64,000 nt of DNA from Bacillus sp. OxB-1 (GCF_000829195.1 NZ_AP013294.1:1685001-1749000), one strand, 5' to 3'. Numbered from the stretch's first letter, positions 43,295 through 52,379 are shown. The notes: generated by a model from the letters alone, not told the origin. Made by a program: numbers and translations.

Positions 43295-43969
43295 ATGACA
43301 AAGATCTTAATTGTTGACGACCATCAGTTGTTCCGGGAAGGAGTGAAACGCATCCTGGATTTCGAAGACTCGTTCAATGTGGTGGCCGAGGGAGATGATG
43401 GAAGTGAAGTGGTGGAGCTTTATCGGCAATACCTTCCGGATGTCGTGCTGATGGATATCAATATGCCACGCATGAACGGGGTAGACGCGACGGAGAATTT
43501 GATTCAAGAATTTCCTGACGCAAAAGTGATCATGCTTTCTATCCATGACGACGAATCCTATGTGTCTCACGCACTGAAAACAGGGGCGCTCGGCTATATG
43601 CTGAAAGAAATGGATGCTGATGCGATTGTCCAAGCGATCAAAGTCGTGGCAGCGGGCGGTTCGTATCTTCACCCGAAAGTGACGCATAATCTTGTGACGG
43701 AATTCCGCAGATTGAGCGAGCGTGAACATAAAGGATCATTCCAGCAAAACGATATCCGCCGTCCGTTCCATTTGCTCACGAAACGGGAGTGTGAGGTGCT
43801 CCAATTATTGACGGATGGGCAAAGCAACCGGACAATTGGTGAAACGCTGTTCATTTCCGAAAAGACAGTCAAAAACCATGTCTCCAGCATCTTGCAGAAG
43901 ATGGCAGTTAATGACCGGACGCAAGCTGTCGTCACAGCAATTAAAAACGGTTGGGTTGAAGTGAAATGA
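43295..43969 (+). CDS. degU: Two-component response regulator DegU
   Basis: This NarL/FixJ-type regulator has 224 residues. The receiver domain (about 1-120) has the acidic pocket IVDDHQ, the phosphorylated Asp in [12 protein letters not shown] and the conserved Lys in LGYMLKEMD. The C-terminal LuxR-type helix-turn-helix (about 155-220) has [38 protein letters not shown]. It follows degS with an 18-bp gap and its own GGAGG site, so the pair forms an operon. In B. subtilis DegU controls degradative enzymes and primes comK, and comK is present 2.6 kb away here. Confidence 0.95.
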   Translation: MTKILIVDDHQLFREGVKRILDFEDSFNVVAEGDDGSEVVELYRQYLPDVVLMDINMPRMNGVDATENLIQEFPDAKVIMLSIHDDESYVSHALKTGALGYMLKEMDADAIVQAIKVVAAGGSYLHPKVTHNLVTEFRRLSEREHKGSFQQNDIRRPFHLLTKRECEVLQLLTDGQSNRTIGETLFISEKTVKNHVSSILQKMAVNDRTQAVVTAIKNGWVEVK

Positions 43970-44280
43970 TCAATTATGCCTTGGCATAATTGCGTCCGGA
44001 TTTTGAATCGAGCTTGAGGCCTGCGTGGTGCAGGTCGTGCAGCCGTTGCGAATCGATTGCCGTATTTCTGCGTACATTGTAGAAATTAAGGCACTTTCAG
44101 GATGTCCACGCACTACATTCCACTTAACTCCTTTCAAAATCTGTGACATCCGCCGGAGGCTTGGGCAGCGCAATATTGGTGTTGGTCATGTCGGCGTTCG
44201 GATACCCGCTGAACAGGAAATAAATCTACATGCATCTCACCACTTACCATGGTGGGAGCCTTCTGGTGAATAAAGATAAA
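43970..44280. other. Structured spacer after degU without a supported gene
   Basis: Right after the degU stop CAATTATGCC and GGCATAATTG form a 10-bp hairpin (43971-43992) that lacks a T-run. Further on TTTCTGC / GTAGAAA and a GAAATTAAGGC segment resemble the hairpin at 34063-34097. A 67-codon frame on the minus strand reaches through it but has no convincing ribosome site, so I do not call it. Confidence 0.45.
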
Positions 44281-44318
44281 TAAAAGGGGGCCTTCCGCTG
44301 CAGGACAGGCCCTTTTAT
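44281..44318. terminator. Bidirectional hairpin before the lipoprotein gene
   Basis: TAAAAGGG-GGCC pairs with GGCC-CTTTTA. It ends only 18 bp before the next start codon, so it may stop read-through from degU or act as a 5' attenuator. Confidence 0.5.
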
Positions 44319-44335
44319 GCGCGTAGGAGGAAAAA

Positions 44336-44911
44336 ATGATGAAACGGAATACAGGATTACTCATGTTGGCATTGCTTCTCATATTGGGAGCCTGCGGCAA
44401 AAAGGAAGACTCGTTGGAAGGGAAAGGTTCGGTCAACGACGGCGAGCAATCGATGAATTCCCAAGGAACCGTCGACCATGGCGTCGATGACCGGAAAGTG
44501 GGATTCAGTTTGTCCGGTGATTCGATCGAGGAAGCGGCGGGCATTCCGCCAGAGGAAAAAGAGCGGATCCTTGAAGTGTTCGATGTGTACATCAAGACGT
44601 TGAACGACCGGGACATTGACGGATACTTGGCGACATTATCCGAAGAGAAGTATGATTTGGCGGAGGAACGCCAACTGACGGAGACGTTGTTCGACGAATA
44701 TGATTTGACCCGGGAAGCGTCGGATGTCACGATTGTAAAATATAGCGAGACAGAAGCCCAAGTGTTCTCGAAAATCCAGACCGTCTATAAACAACAGGCT
44801 ACCGGCCTCGAAACAAAACCGACCGGACGTCAGGTGACCGTCTTCAAGAAGGAAGGCGATGCCTGGAAAGTCGCGGGTGTCTATTATGTCGGCGACGAGG
44901 GCGAAGAATAA
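44336..44911 (+). CDS. Lipoprotein with NTF2/SnoaL-like domain
   Basis: This secreted lipoprotein of 191 residues has a lipobox at LILGAC, whose Cys near residue 21 is lipidated and anchors it to the outer membrane face. The charged linker DSLEGKGSVNDGEQ follows. The domain at about 80-185 has the pattern of a small NTF2-like fold (ILEVFDVYIKTLNDRDIDGYLATLS ... VFKKEGDAWKVAGVYYV). The function is unknown. A ribosome site AGGAGG serves ATG 44336 or 44339. It may be checked for a link to the DegSU regulon because of position, but no regulatory evidence is visible. A 203-bp repeat element begins 9 bp after its stop. Confidence 0.8.
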   Translation: MMKRNTGLLMLALLLILGACGKKEDSLEGKGSVNDGEQSMNSQGTVDHGVDDRKVGFSLSGDSIEEAAGIPPEEKERILEVFDVYIKTLNDRDIDGYLATLSEEKYDLAEERQLTETLFDEYDLTREASDVTIVKYSETEAQVFSKIQTVYKQQATGLETKPTGRQVTVFKKEGDAWKVAGVYYVGDEGEE

Positions 44912-44920
44912 AGGAAACTG

Positions 44921-45123
44921 AAGGGGCTGTCCGAAAAGTCCAGGCACAGAGTTGGATACTAGCAAAAAGCAAGGGCGCCGGGAGACTCCTGCGGGAAAGC
45001 CGGCCGACGAGACCCCGCACGGCTGTAAGCCGGAGGAGGCTCGTCGGCTGGCCCGCGGAAAGCGACCAGAGCCCTTGCTTTTTGCGTGTTTAACCGGAGA
45101 ATCCACTTTCTGGACAGCCCCTT
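44921..45123 (+). repeat. 203-bp hairpin-forming repeat element, copy 2
   Basis: The sequence and orientation are the same as the element at 39611-39813, with one difference in 203 bases (45099 G). It begins 9 bp after the lipoprotein stop codon. The near-identity shows recent spread or gene conversion. Confidence 0.9.
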
Positions 45124-45159
45124 TCATGGAGAGGCAATCCTGCTTAGGTGGCGATGGGT

Positions 45160-45545
45160 AGTGGGGGCTCATAGGTCTGGTGTCGACGCTCATAGGTATC
45201 TGGTGTCGACGCTAATTCACGACTCTACGCCCAAAAGTCTGTCTACCGCGCTCATAAGCCTCGGCTCCTCGCCCATAAGTCTGTCTACCGCGCCCATAAG
45301 CCTCGGTTCCTCGCCCATAAGTCTGTCATCCGCGCTCATAAGTCCCGGTTCTCGCCCATAAGTCAGTCTACCGCGCCCATAAGCCCCGGTTCCTCGCTCA
45401 AAAGTCTGTCATCCGCGCTCATAAGCCCCGGCTCCTCGCTCAAAAGTCAGTCTACCGCGCTCATAAGCCTCGGTTCCTCGCCCATAAGTCAGTCTACCGC
45501 GCTCATAAGCCCCGGCTCCTCGCCCGGAATCCTCAGTTCCGCGCA
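45160..45545 (+). repeat. 21-bp-phased motif array, family A, copy 2 (GCGCYCATAAG)
   Basis: About 18 units of CATAAG lie with cores at 45170, 45191, 45232, 45253, 45274, 45295, 45316, 45337, 45357, 45378 and on. Spacing is 21 with rare one-base slips. Alternate units differ (CATAAGCCTCGGCTC, CATAAGTCTGTCTAC), giving a 42-bp super-period. The array lies between two plus-strand genes, right after the 203-bp element. Confidence 0.85.
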
Positions 45546-45642
45546 TCCGCCCCGCCACCCGCTATACATAAAACGCCTGCCTTTTTCCCATACTAATTCC
45601 ATCGCATACATAAATATTGAAAATAATCCCTGACGTATAAGG

Positions 45643-45671
45643 TTGATTTCTAATGGGATTGGGCATATAAT
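45643..45671 (+). promoter_or_regulatory. Sigma-A promoter for yhjD
   Basis: -35 TTGATT (45643-45648), a 17-bp spacer and -10 TATAAT (45666-45671), 44 bp before the start codon. Confidence 0.7.
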
Positions 45672-45676
45672 AAAAT

Positions 45677-45690
45677 AGAACAAATGTTCT
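45677..45690. promoter_or_regulatory. LexA (DinR) operator candidate at yhjD
   Basis: AGAACAAATGTTCT fits the Bacillus SOS box CGAACRNRYGTTYC at GAAC-AAAT-GTTC. It overlaps the expected transcription start of the promoter at 45643-45671, a good repressor position. Confidence 0.6.
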
Positions 45691-45714
45691 TATCGAAGGG
45701 AAGGAGGGAGGGGG

Positions 45715-46074
45715 ATGCCTTTAATTCCCGCGGAGGCATTGCCGTATTTTGAAAATATGATCTACTTGCCGATGGTGTTGATCATTCTGGAGCGTGACCG
45801 GCAGGCATTCGAAAAAGGGCCCTTCAAATTGAAAGGCCCGTATGTGAGACGGGTGGATGAAGCGGCGAAGCTGGTCCGTGCCGAGTTGAAAGAGACTACG
45901 GCTTATTTGCGCCGTCACGGCATGAAGGTCATACGGAACAAGACGGATGATACGTTCACGGAGTATGTATTCATCCATGGCGGTTATGAGGATAGCCGGC
46001 GTTATTTGAATGTTCGGCTGCGCAATCGGACGGAAGAGCTTCTGGATAGCTTCTTCGTCAAGGCAGGCATCTAA
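45715..46074 (+). CDS. yhjD: YhjD-like protein of unknown function
   Basis: This small basic soluble protein of 119 residues contains ENMIYLPMVLIILERDRQAFEKGPFKLKGPYVR, a pattern I associate with B. subtilis YhjD, which also lies near comK. No catalytic motif or membrane helix is evident. Translation starts at ATG 45715 after a very strong purine tract (AAGGAGGGAGGGGG). A sigma-A promoter with an overlapping LexA-type box lies upstream, so induction by DNA damage is predicted. It converges on comK with one base between the two stop codons and no terminator between them. Confidence 0.72.
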   Translation: MPLIPAEALPYFENMIYLPMVLIILERDRQAFEKGPFKLKGPYVRRVDEAAKLVRAELKETTAYLRRHGMKVIRNKTDDTFTEYVFIHGGYEDSRRYLNVRLRNRTEELLDSFFVKAGI

Positions 46075-46075
46075 A

Positions 46076-46588
46076 TCAGCCATCGGTAATGTAGGACAAC
46101 GAGGACCGGCTCAGTTGCTTCTGCCTCTTCAGAAAATCCTTTTCCAGGAATCCGGCAAATGTATACTGGCGGTACATCGTGTTGGCGGAGATATCCACTT
46201 TGACGAATCTACCGTTTTCCAGATGCACTTTCGTACCTGATTCGCAGGCTTCGAAATAGTCGATTGCATGGTATGAAATCCACACGTTCTGGTCGGCTTG
46301 TGGAGATAATGTCGGCAGGAAGATATAAGGTCTGCCGTAATCATGAGCGATGATAATCGGTGTCTTATGATGTCTGCCCAGCGTCAGTTTGGCAGTACCG
46401 GTCGAACTTTGCAAGGAACCGCCGTAATAATCGCAGGAGCTCCTGACAACATGAATCGGTTTTCGCGGGACGATTGTTTCCCGGTGTCGTTCAATGATGC
46501 GGGTCCCTACTTTTTTTCCGTCTTTAACGGGTTGCAACACGAAGGTGTCGAAAGAAACGACGTAATTCGCGCTCTGTTCCTTAAACAT
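46076..46588 (-). CDS. comK: Competence transcription factor ComK
   Basis: ComK activates the DNA-uptake genes and its own gene. The 170-residue product matches ComK through the core: VVRSSCDYYGGSL, HKTPIIIAHDYGRPYIFLPTLS, and NVWISYHAIDYFEA align with the equivalent blocks of B. subtilis ComK. It ends about 20 residues earlier than the 192-residue B. subtilis protein. The C-terminal part contributes to DNA binding and turnover there, so regulation may differ. ATG 46588 lies about 11 bp after GGGAG. A minus-strand promoter is visible upstream. I did not find clear AAAA-N5-TTTT autoregulatory K-boxes. Confidence 0.88.
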   Translation of the reverse strand: MFKEQSANYVVSFDTFVLQPVKDGKKVGTRIIERHRETIVPRKPIHVVRSSCDYYGGSLQSSTGTAKLTLGRHHKTPIIIAHDYGRPYIFLPTLSPQADQNVWISYHAIDYFEACESGTKVHLENGRFVKVDISANTMYRQYTFAGFLEKDFLKRQKQLSRSSLSYITDG

Positions 46589-46624
46589 CAACTAGCCACA
46601 CTCCCTTATCAGTCATTATATTCC

Positions 46625-46652
46625 ATTATAAATCAGAAAATTATAAAATCAA
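46625..46652 (-). promoter_or_regulatory. Sigma-A promoter candidate for comK
   Basis: On the minus strand -35 TTGATT (46652-46647), a 16-bp AT-rich spacer and -10 TATAAT (46630-46625), 37 bp before the start codon. Confidence 0.55.
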
Positions 46653-46711
46653 CCAATAAGTGTATAATAAGAACTAGTCGTATGTTTAGTTAAATTGACT
46701 TATAGTTAAAT

Positions 46712-46749
46712 GAAAAAACCTTCCTCTCATTCGGAAATGAGGGGAAGGC
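46712..46749 (-). terminator. Terminator of the M20 amidohydrolase gene
   Basis: CCTTCCTCTCATT pairs with AATGAGGGGAAGG (one mismatch), with a T-run on the minus strand. Confidence 0.8.
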
Positions 46750-46754
46750 GGTTC

Positions 46755-47921
46755 TCAACCGTTCTGGTAGTCGATCGCCGCTGCACCAAGTGTCATGGCG
46801 GCTAGCAATATGGCTTTTTCATCGATGTCGAATTTCGGATGATGGTGGGGATAGACGTCTGCAGGCTGGGCTCCGGTGAAAAAGAAGGTGCCGGGCACTT
46901 TTTCTAGATAGTATGAAAAATCTTCCCCTGCCATGAAAGGATCGGTCTTTACGACGTGTTCCACGCCGGGGATGGTTTCAGCGACCGTTTTCAGGAATTC
47001 CGTCTCCGCCTGATGATTGACGACCGGCGGATAGCCACGGAAGTAATCGCAAGTGATTGTGCAATCGTTCAAAAAAGCCGTCCCGGCGACGATTCGCTGG
47101 ATTTCCTCCTCTACAAGGTCCCGGATGGCGGGGGTGAACGTCCGCACTGTCCCGCGGATGGCAGCGGAATTCGCAATGATGTTGAAGGCATTTTCAGCAA
47201 CGAAGGACCCGATGGACACAACCGCCGATTCGATCGGATTGACACGGCGGGACACGATCTGCTGCAAATTCATGACGAGCTGGGAGCCGATGACGATAGC
47301 ATCTTTCGTCTGGTGAGGCGCCGCTCCATGGCCGCCCGCACCTTGGACGGTGATTTCGAAACGATCTGCCGCTGCCATCGCGGGTCCAATCACGTATTCG
47401 ATCGTACCAAGGGGAATCAAGGACCAGAGATGGGTGCCGAAGATGACATCGACGCCATCGAGGCAGCCTGCTTCAATCATCGACTTGGCGCCGCCCGGGG
47501 CGTACTCTTCAGCATGTTGGTGAATGAACACATACTCCCCGGCCAGGCATTCCCGAATGCCATGGATCGCTTTTGCCAGCTGGAGCAAAGCCGCCGTGTG
47601 CCCGTCGTGCCCGCACGCATGCATAACTCCGGGAACGGTCGATTTGTATGGGACATCCTTTTCATCCTGAATCGGCAACGCGTCAAAGTCGGCGCGCAAA
47701 GCGACGACTTTTCCAGGTTTCCCGCCCTTCACCCGGGCGACAACGCCATTGCCGCCGACACCCGTCTTCACTTCCACTCCTAGATCGGCATAGAAGTCAT
47801 GGATGTAACGGGCCGTTTTCTCTTCTTGGAATGATAGCTCAGGATGCATATGTAAGTAGCGGCGCATTGCGACCATGTCGTCATAAGCCTGGTCCAGGTT
47901 TTCAAACAGTCTCTCTCTCAT
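46755..47921 (-). CDS. M20-family N-acyl-L-amino acid amidohydrolase
   Basis: This metallo-amidohydrolase of 388 residues removes acyl groups from N-acylated amino acids or similar amides (hippurate/N-acetyl-diaminopimelate deacetylase group). The motifs are HMHPELSFQEEKTA, RADFDALPIQDE, MHACGHDGHTAALLQLA (metal site), HQHAEEYAPGGA with the catalytic Glu, and FMAGEDFSYYLEKVPG. Substrate is uncertain. ATG 47921 has GAGGGGGG nearby; the frame is open 21 codons further upstream without a ribosome site. Confidence 0.9.
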   Translation of the reverse strand: MRERLFENLDQAYDDMVAMRRYLHMHPELSFQEEKTARYIHDFYADLGVEVKTGVGGNGVVARVKGGKPGKVVALRADFDALPIQDEKDVPYKSTVPGVMHACGHDGHTAALLQLAKAIHGIRECLAGEYVFIHQHAEEYAPGGAKSMIEAGCLDGVDVIFGTHLWSLIPLGTIEYVIGPAMAAADRFEITVQGAGGHGAAPHQTKDAIVIGSQLVMNLQQIVSRRVNPIESAVVSIGSFVAENAFNIIANSAAIRGTVRTFTPAIRDLVEEEIQRIVAGTAFLNDCTITCDYFRGYPPVVNHQAETEFLKTVAETIPGVEHVVKTDPFMAGEDFSYYLEKVPGTFFFTGAQPADVYPHHHPKFDIDEKAILLAAMTLGAAAIDYQNG

Positions 47922-47990
47922 GCGATGACCCCCCTCAAAAAATGTTCTTTGCCTAAGTATAGCAACCCGGCCGAGGCGCAGCAATGAGTG

Positions 47991-48019
47991 AAAAAGCGCA
48001 ACCCTTGTCAGGTCACGCT
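47991..48019 (-). terminator. hmoB terminator
   Basis: The stem AGCGTGACC / GGTTGCGCT (one mismatch) with T5 on the minus strand overlaps the hmoB stop codon. Confidence 0.6.
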
Positions 48020-48528
48020 TCCTCGTCTTTCATTTTTGCCATATAGGTGGCGGTGTAGGGCGCACTCGTGAAAATATGCGGACGATCCGTTCCGATCCGG
48101 GCCCGGTCGATTTCATGCACTCGTTCGTATGATTTGGAATCTTTCCAAAGGTCATAAAATCTTGCTTCCGACCACTCGGTTAGAATGACATACGTATCCG
48201 AGTCAAGCGGACGCAGCAAGCGGAACGCGAGAAAACCGGGTTCCCCGTCTACTGCATTTTGTTGTGTTTTATAATGATGTTCAAATACGGGTCGGCCTTC
48301 ATCCATTACATTAATATTATTAAGGGCGAAATAGCCGTTCTCTTTCAACTCACCCGATGCCCCGATCACTTCGAAACGCCGGGGTGTCTGAAATACCGAT
48401 TTCCCTTCTGTTTCATGCAGTAAAATGGTGTTGCCTTGCCCGTGCATGATGAACATGTTTTCCTTCGCATGCTTTTCACGGAGCTTTTCCATGAACTCGG
48501 GCGTGCCGGACGTCATATAAATATTCAA
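48013..48528 (-). CDS. hmoB: Heme-degrading monooxygenase HmoB (ABM domain)
   Basis: This 171-residue protein is close to B. subtilis HmoB/YhgC. It has a variable N-terminal half (MNIYMTSGTPEFMEKL, NGYFALNNINVMDEGRPVFEH). A C-terminal antibiotic-biosynthesis-monooxygenase domain carries GFLAFRLLRPLDSDTYVILTEW. HmoB-type enzymes open heme to release iron. Translation starts at TTG 48528, chosen because GGAGGG lies about 8 bp before it. It is divergent from the hemEHY genes, as in B. subtilis, so heme making and heme breakdown sit side by side. Confidence 0.9.
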   Translation of the reverse strand: MNIYMTSGTPEFMEKLREKHAKENMFIMHGQGNTILLHETEGKSVFQTPRRFEVIGASGELKENGYFALNNINVMDEGRPVFEHHYKTQQNAVDGEPGFLAFRLLRPLDSDTYVILTEWSEARFYDLWKDSKSYERVHEIDRARIGTDRPHIFTSAPYTATYMAKMKDEEA

Positions 48529-48739
48529 TCCCCATCCCTCCTCTTCTTATATGATTTATATTTTCCCTGAAAGGGCCGATTAAAACAAACCTTGACGAAT
48601 CCATGACTACAATGTGGAAAAGGACGTACAATTTTATGACAAACAGAGTTTCATACTATACTTTCCAAAGGGGAACGTCTATATTGAGAACGGATATGTA
48701 GTAACGGGTAGTGATAAAACAATGAAAGTAGGAATCCAT

Positions 48740-49783
48740 CAAATGACTCCATTCAACGATACACTTCTACGTGCCGCCCGTGGCGAGAAAATCAATCATA
48801 CTCCTGTATGGTATATGCGGCAAGCTGGTCGTTCACAACCGGAATACCTTAAGATTAAAGAAAAATATTCTCTCGAAGAGATTACCCATCAACCGGAATT
48901 ATGCGCTTATGTGACGAAACTCCCGGTGGATCAATATGGCGTGGATGCGGCCATTCTTTATAAAGATATTGTCACTCCGCTTCCGGGCATCGGCATCGAT
49001 GTCAAAATCAAGGCCGGCGTCGGCCCGGTCATCAGCAATCCGGTCCGCACCGTCCAAGATGTCCAAAACCTAGGCGAATTGTCCCCGGAAGACGATATTC
49101 CATACGTCTTCGAGACGATTAAAATGTTGACGCAGGAACAATTGAACGTGCCCCTCATCGGATTCGCAGGTGCTCCGTTTACATTGGCGAGCTATATGAT
49201 CGAGGGAGGGCCTTCAAAAGGGTATCATTTAACAAAAGCCTTCATGGTCTCGGAACCGGAAGCCTGGTTTGCGCTAATGGACAAGCTTGGCGATATGACT
49301 ATCACATACATTCAAGCTCAGGTGGCGGCCGGGGTCAAAGCGGTCCAAATTTTCGACTCATGGGTCGGCGCGCTGAATGTGGCGGATTACCGGACATTCA
49401 TCAAACCGGTCATGACGCGCATCTTCACGGAAATCCGCAAATTGAATATCCCGATAATCACGTTCGGCGTCGGCGCCAGCCATCTGGCGAACGAGTGGCA
49501 TGATCTGCCGGTTGACGTCGTTGGCCTGGACTGGAGACTGTCCATCAAGGAAGCGGGCGAACGCGGATTGACGAAGCCGCTCCAAGGGAATCTCGATCCA
49601 GCGCTTCTGCTGGCCGATTGGAATATCATTGAGGAACGAGCGAAAGTGATCATTGAACAAGGCGTGGAACACGGCAACCATATCTTCAATCTCGGACACG
49701 GGGTGTTCCCGGCCGTCAAGCCGGCCACGTTGAAGAAGCTGACGGAATTCATTCACGAGTACAGTGCGAAATTGCGAGGCTAA
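48740..49783 (+). CDS. hemE: Uroporphyrinogen decarboxylase HemE
   Basis: HemE decarboxylates uroporphyrinogen III to coproporphyrinogen III in heme synthesis. The product is 347 residues from ATG 48740. Family motifs are [21 protein letters not shown] (catalytic Arg), [27 protein letters not shown] and [10 protein letters not shown]. An in-frame ATG 6 codons earlier (48722) is also possible, giving 353 residues. I prefer 48740 because relatives begin [15 protein letters not shown] and AGTAGGA lies 8 bp before it. It heads the hemE-hemH-hemY cluster for the coproporphyrin-dependent pathway of Gram-positive bacteria. Confidence 0.95.
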   Translation, partial: QMTPFNDTLLRAARGEKINHTPVWYMRQAGRSQPEYLKIKEKYSLEEITHQPELCAYVTKLPVDQYGVDAAILYKDIVTPLPGIGIDVKIKAGVGPVISNPVRTVQDVQNLGELSPEDDIPYVFETIKMLTQEQLNVPLIGFAGAPFTLASYMIEGGPSKGYHLTKAFMVSEPEAWFALMDKLGDMTITYIQAQVAAGVKAVQIFDSWVGALNVADYRTFIKPVMTRIFTEIRKLNIPIITFGVGASHLANEWHDLPVDVVGLDWRLSIKEAGERGLTKPLQGNLDPALLLADWNIIEERAKVIIEQGVEHGNHIFNLGHGVFPAVKPATLKKLTEFIHEYSAKLRG

Positions 49784-49933
49784 GAACAAAGGCGGAGGGC
49801 GCCTGCCTATTTCCGGCAAGCGTAGAGGGCTGAGGGAAGGGCGCCCGGAGCTGGATGCGGACGCGCTGGTTTGACAAGTTGTTCAAAGGTTAAAATCTCC
49901 AAGCGACACGAAATTGAATGAGGTGAAACGAAG

Positions 49934-50866
49934 ATGGCGAAAAAGACGATGGGGCTTTTGGTGATGGCTTACGGCACGCCCTACAAGGAAGAGGATATTG
50001 AACCGTATTACACGCATATTCGAAGAGGACGTCCACCGGCGCCTGAACAACTAGAGGATCTTCGGAACCGCTATGCGGCGATCGGCGGGATTTCACCGCT
50101 TGCCAAAATTACCGAGAATCAGGCCAACGCATTGGCCGATCGGTTGAATGAAGTGCAGGACGACATCGAATTCAAAGTGTATGTCGGCTTGAAACATATA
50201 ACGCCGTTCATTGAAGAAGCGGTTGAGAAGATGAAGGAAGACGGGATCCAAGAGGCGGTTTCCATCGTCTTGGCACCTCATTTCTCTACATTCTCCGTAA
50301 AGTCATACAATGGACGGGCGCAAGAGGAAGCCGAGAAGCATGGCATCCGGATTACGTCTGTCGAGAGCTGGTACAAACAGCCGAAGTTCATCCAATATTG
50401 GAGCGATCAAGTGCGTACGACGTTTGAGAAGATGAGTGACACGGAGCGGGAGTCCGCTTGTCTGATAGTTTCGGCGCACTCTTTGCCGGAGAAAATCCTC
50501 GCTGCGGGCGATCCATATGCCGATCAATTGAAAGAGACGGCAGATTTGATTGCCGCGGCAGCGGGCGTAGAGACTTATGAAGTCGGTTGGCAAAGTGAAG
50601 GGCAGACGCCTGAGCCGTGGCTCGGACCGGATGTCCAAGATTTGACGCGCCAGCTGCATGAAGACAAAGGATATCGTGCATTCGTTTACACGCCGGTCGG
50701 ATTCGTGTCCGACCATTTGGAAGTGCTATACGACAACGATTATGAGTGTAAAGTTGTCTGCGATGATATCGGGGCGGCATATTTCCGCCCGGCTATGCCG
50801 AATACCGATCCGCTTTTCATCGACGCAATGGCGGATGCGGTTTTTGAGAAACTGAACGAAGCGTAA
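49934..50866 (+). CDS. hemH: Coproporphyrin ferrochelatase HemH (CpfC)
   Basis: This enzyme of 310 residues inserts iron into coproporphyrin III in Firmicutes and related bacteria. Motifs are [29 protein letters not shown] and [10 protein letters not shown] with the metal-site His, then [18 protein letters not shown] and [19 protein letters not shown] with the catalytic Glu. The ATG follows GAGGTGA. The 150-bp gap after hemE holds repeated GGGCGCC blocks that could pair as an intercistronic hairpin. hemY follows 23 bp later. Confidence 0.95.
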   Translation: MAKKTMGLLVMAYGTPYKEEDIEPYYTHIRRGRPPAPEQLEDLRNRYAAIGGISPLAKITENQANALADRLNEVQDDIEFKVYVGLKHITPFIEEAVEKMKEDGIQEAVSIVLAPHFSTFSVKSYNGRAQEEAEKHGIRITSVESWYKQPKFIQYWSDQVRTTFEKMSDTERESACLIVSAHSLPEKILAAGDPYADQLKETADLIAAAAGVETYEVGWQSEGQTPEPWLGPDVQDLTRQLHEDKGYRAFVYTPVGFVSDHLEVLYDNDYECKVVCDDIGAAYFRPAMPNTDPLFIDAMADAVFEKLNEA

Positions 50867-50889
50867 AAGAGGAAAGGAAGCGAAAGGAC

Positions 50890-52308
50890 ATGGGCGGACA
50901 AAACAAGAAAGTCGTCATTGTCGGCGGGGGGATTACCGGGCTCTCCGCGGCGTTCTATATGCAGAAAGAGGCGCGTGAAAAAGGGCTTGCGCTCGATGTG
51001 ATCCTTATTGAAGCATCCAATCGGCTAGGCGGCAAGATCCAGACGATACGGCGGGACGGTTTTGTCATCGAACGCGGGCCGGATTCATTCCTCATCCGGA
51101 AAAAAAGCGTGGATGTCCTGGCGAAGGACCTCGGGATTGAAGGGGAACTCGTCCGGAACGCAACGGGGCAGGCCTATGTCCTCGTCCATAACGAATTACA
51201 TCCGATTCCGGGCGGGTCGGTCATGGGGATCCCGACCGAAATCGGTCCGTTTTTGAAGACGGGACTATTCACTTGGTCCGGCAAGATGCGGGCGGCGGGA
51301 GACTTTCTACTTCCCCGGTCGGGCGTGGAAGGCGATCAGTCCCTCGGCCAATTTTTCCGCCGGCGGTTTGGCGGAGAAGTTGTCGATAACCTGATCGAGC
51401 CGCTGCTGTCGGGTGTCTACGCCGGGAATATCGATACGATGAGCCTGGAATCGACCTTCCCGCAGTTTTATCAAGTGGAAAAGAAACACCGGAGCCTCAT
51501 TTTAGGAATGAAGAAAACGACTCCGAAACAGCTTCCGCAGAAAAACAGCCACAGCAGCAAGCGGGAAGGTGCGTTCCATACATTCCGGAACGGTTTGGAA
51601 ACATTGGTGGAAGCGGTAGAAGCGCAATTGAATCCAAATTCCGTCCTGAAAGGCGTGAAAGTCGAGGGAATCGAGACGAGGGACGGGAAAACCGTACTTC
51701 AGTTGAATGATGGAAGGGAAATCGAAGCCGACTCTGTCATCCTGACGACAGGACACGAGATGGCGGGCCGTTTATTCGCCCCGTACGGCATCTTGCAGAA
51801 TTTGCGGAATATCCCGACCACGTCGGTTGCCACGATCGCGCTCGCGTTCCCGGAAGAGAGCATCGTCCAGGATAAGGAAGGGACGGGGTTCCTCGTGTCC
51901 CGGAGCAGCGATTACTCCATAACGGCGTGCACGTGGGTGCATCGCAAGTGGCCGACAACGACGCCGAAAGGGAAAGTGCTGCTGCGGGCCTTCGTCGGAC
52001 GGGCCGGGGACGAGGCAATCGTAGACTTGCCCGACGCCGAAATCGAAAGGATCGTCCTCGCCGACCTTTCGAAGGTCATTGACATCCAAGGAAAGCCGGA
52101 TTTCTCGGTCGTCACGCGTTGGAAGGAGGACCGGCCGCAATACCGGGTCGGCCATAAGCAACTGATCGAAGCCTCCCGTGCGGAACTGCATGCCCTCTTC
52201 CCACAAGTGAAACTCGCCGGCGCCTCCTACGACGGAGTCGGTTTGCCCGACTGTATCGACCAAGGACGAGCAGCTGTCGAAGAAGTGCTGCAAGAGTTAT
52301 TTGAATGA
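50890..52308 (+). CDS. hemY: Coproporphyrinogen III oxidase HemY (CgoX)
   Basis: This FAD enzyme of 472 residues oxidises coproporphyrinogen III to coproporphyrin III, the step before HemH. The N-terminal dinucleotide fold VVIVGGGITGLSAAFYM binds FAD. It is followed by EASNRLGGKIQTIRRDGFVIE and GPDSFLIRKK. The C-terminus carries the second FAD segment AGASYDGVGLPDCIDQGRAA. It is the last gene of the heme cluster, with a ribosome site AGGAAAGGAAG and a terminator behind it. Confidence 0.95.
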   Translation: MGGQNKKVVIVGGGITGLSAAFYMQKEAREKGLALDVILIEASNRLGGKIQTIRRDGFVIERGPDSFLIRKKSVDVLAKDLGIEGELVRNATGQAYVLVHNELHPIPGGSVMGIPTEIGPFLKTGLFTWSGKMRAAGDFLLPRSGVEGDQSLGQFFRRRFGGEVVDNLIEPLLSGVYAGNIDTMSLESTFPQFYQVEKKHRSLILGMKKTTPKQLPQKNSHSSKREGAFHTFRNGLETLVEAVEAQLNPNSVLKGVKVEGIETRDGKTVLQLNDGREIEADSVILTTGHEMAGRLFAPYGILQNLRNIPTTSVATIALAFPEESIVQDKEGTGFLVSRSSDYSITACTWVHRKWPTTTPKGKVLLRAFVGRAGDEAIVDLPDAEIERIVLADLSKVIDIQGKPDFSVVTRWKEDRPQYRVGHKQLIEASRAELHALFPQVKLAGASYDGVGLPDCIDQGRAAVEEVLQELFE

Positions 52309-52312
52309 ACCC

Positions 52313-52340
52313 CAGCCTGCCCATGTGGCGGGCTTTTTTT
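52313..52340 (+). terminator. Terminator of the hemEHY cluster
   Basis: AGCCTGCC pairs with GGCGGGCT (one G-T), followed by T7. Confidence 0.85.
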
Positions 52341-52379
52341 AATGGCTTTTGCTTGGCTGTGTCTCTGGTGGATTAAGGT

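Noticed and set aside
43970-44173. 67-codon minus-strand frame after degU
   Set aside because: No ribosome site, overlaps hairpins, and protein-like character is weak. It could be part of a dispersed repeat.
49784-49933. Promoter for hemH with TTGACA and TAAAAT
   Set aside because: The spacing is about 14 bp, too short for sigma-A. Read-through from hemE is more likely.
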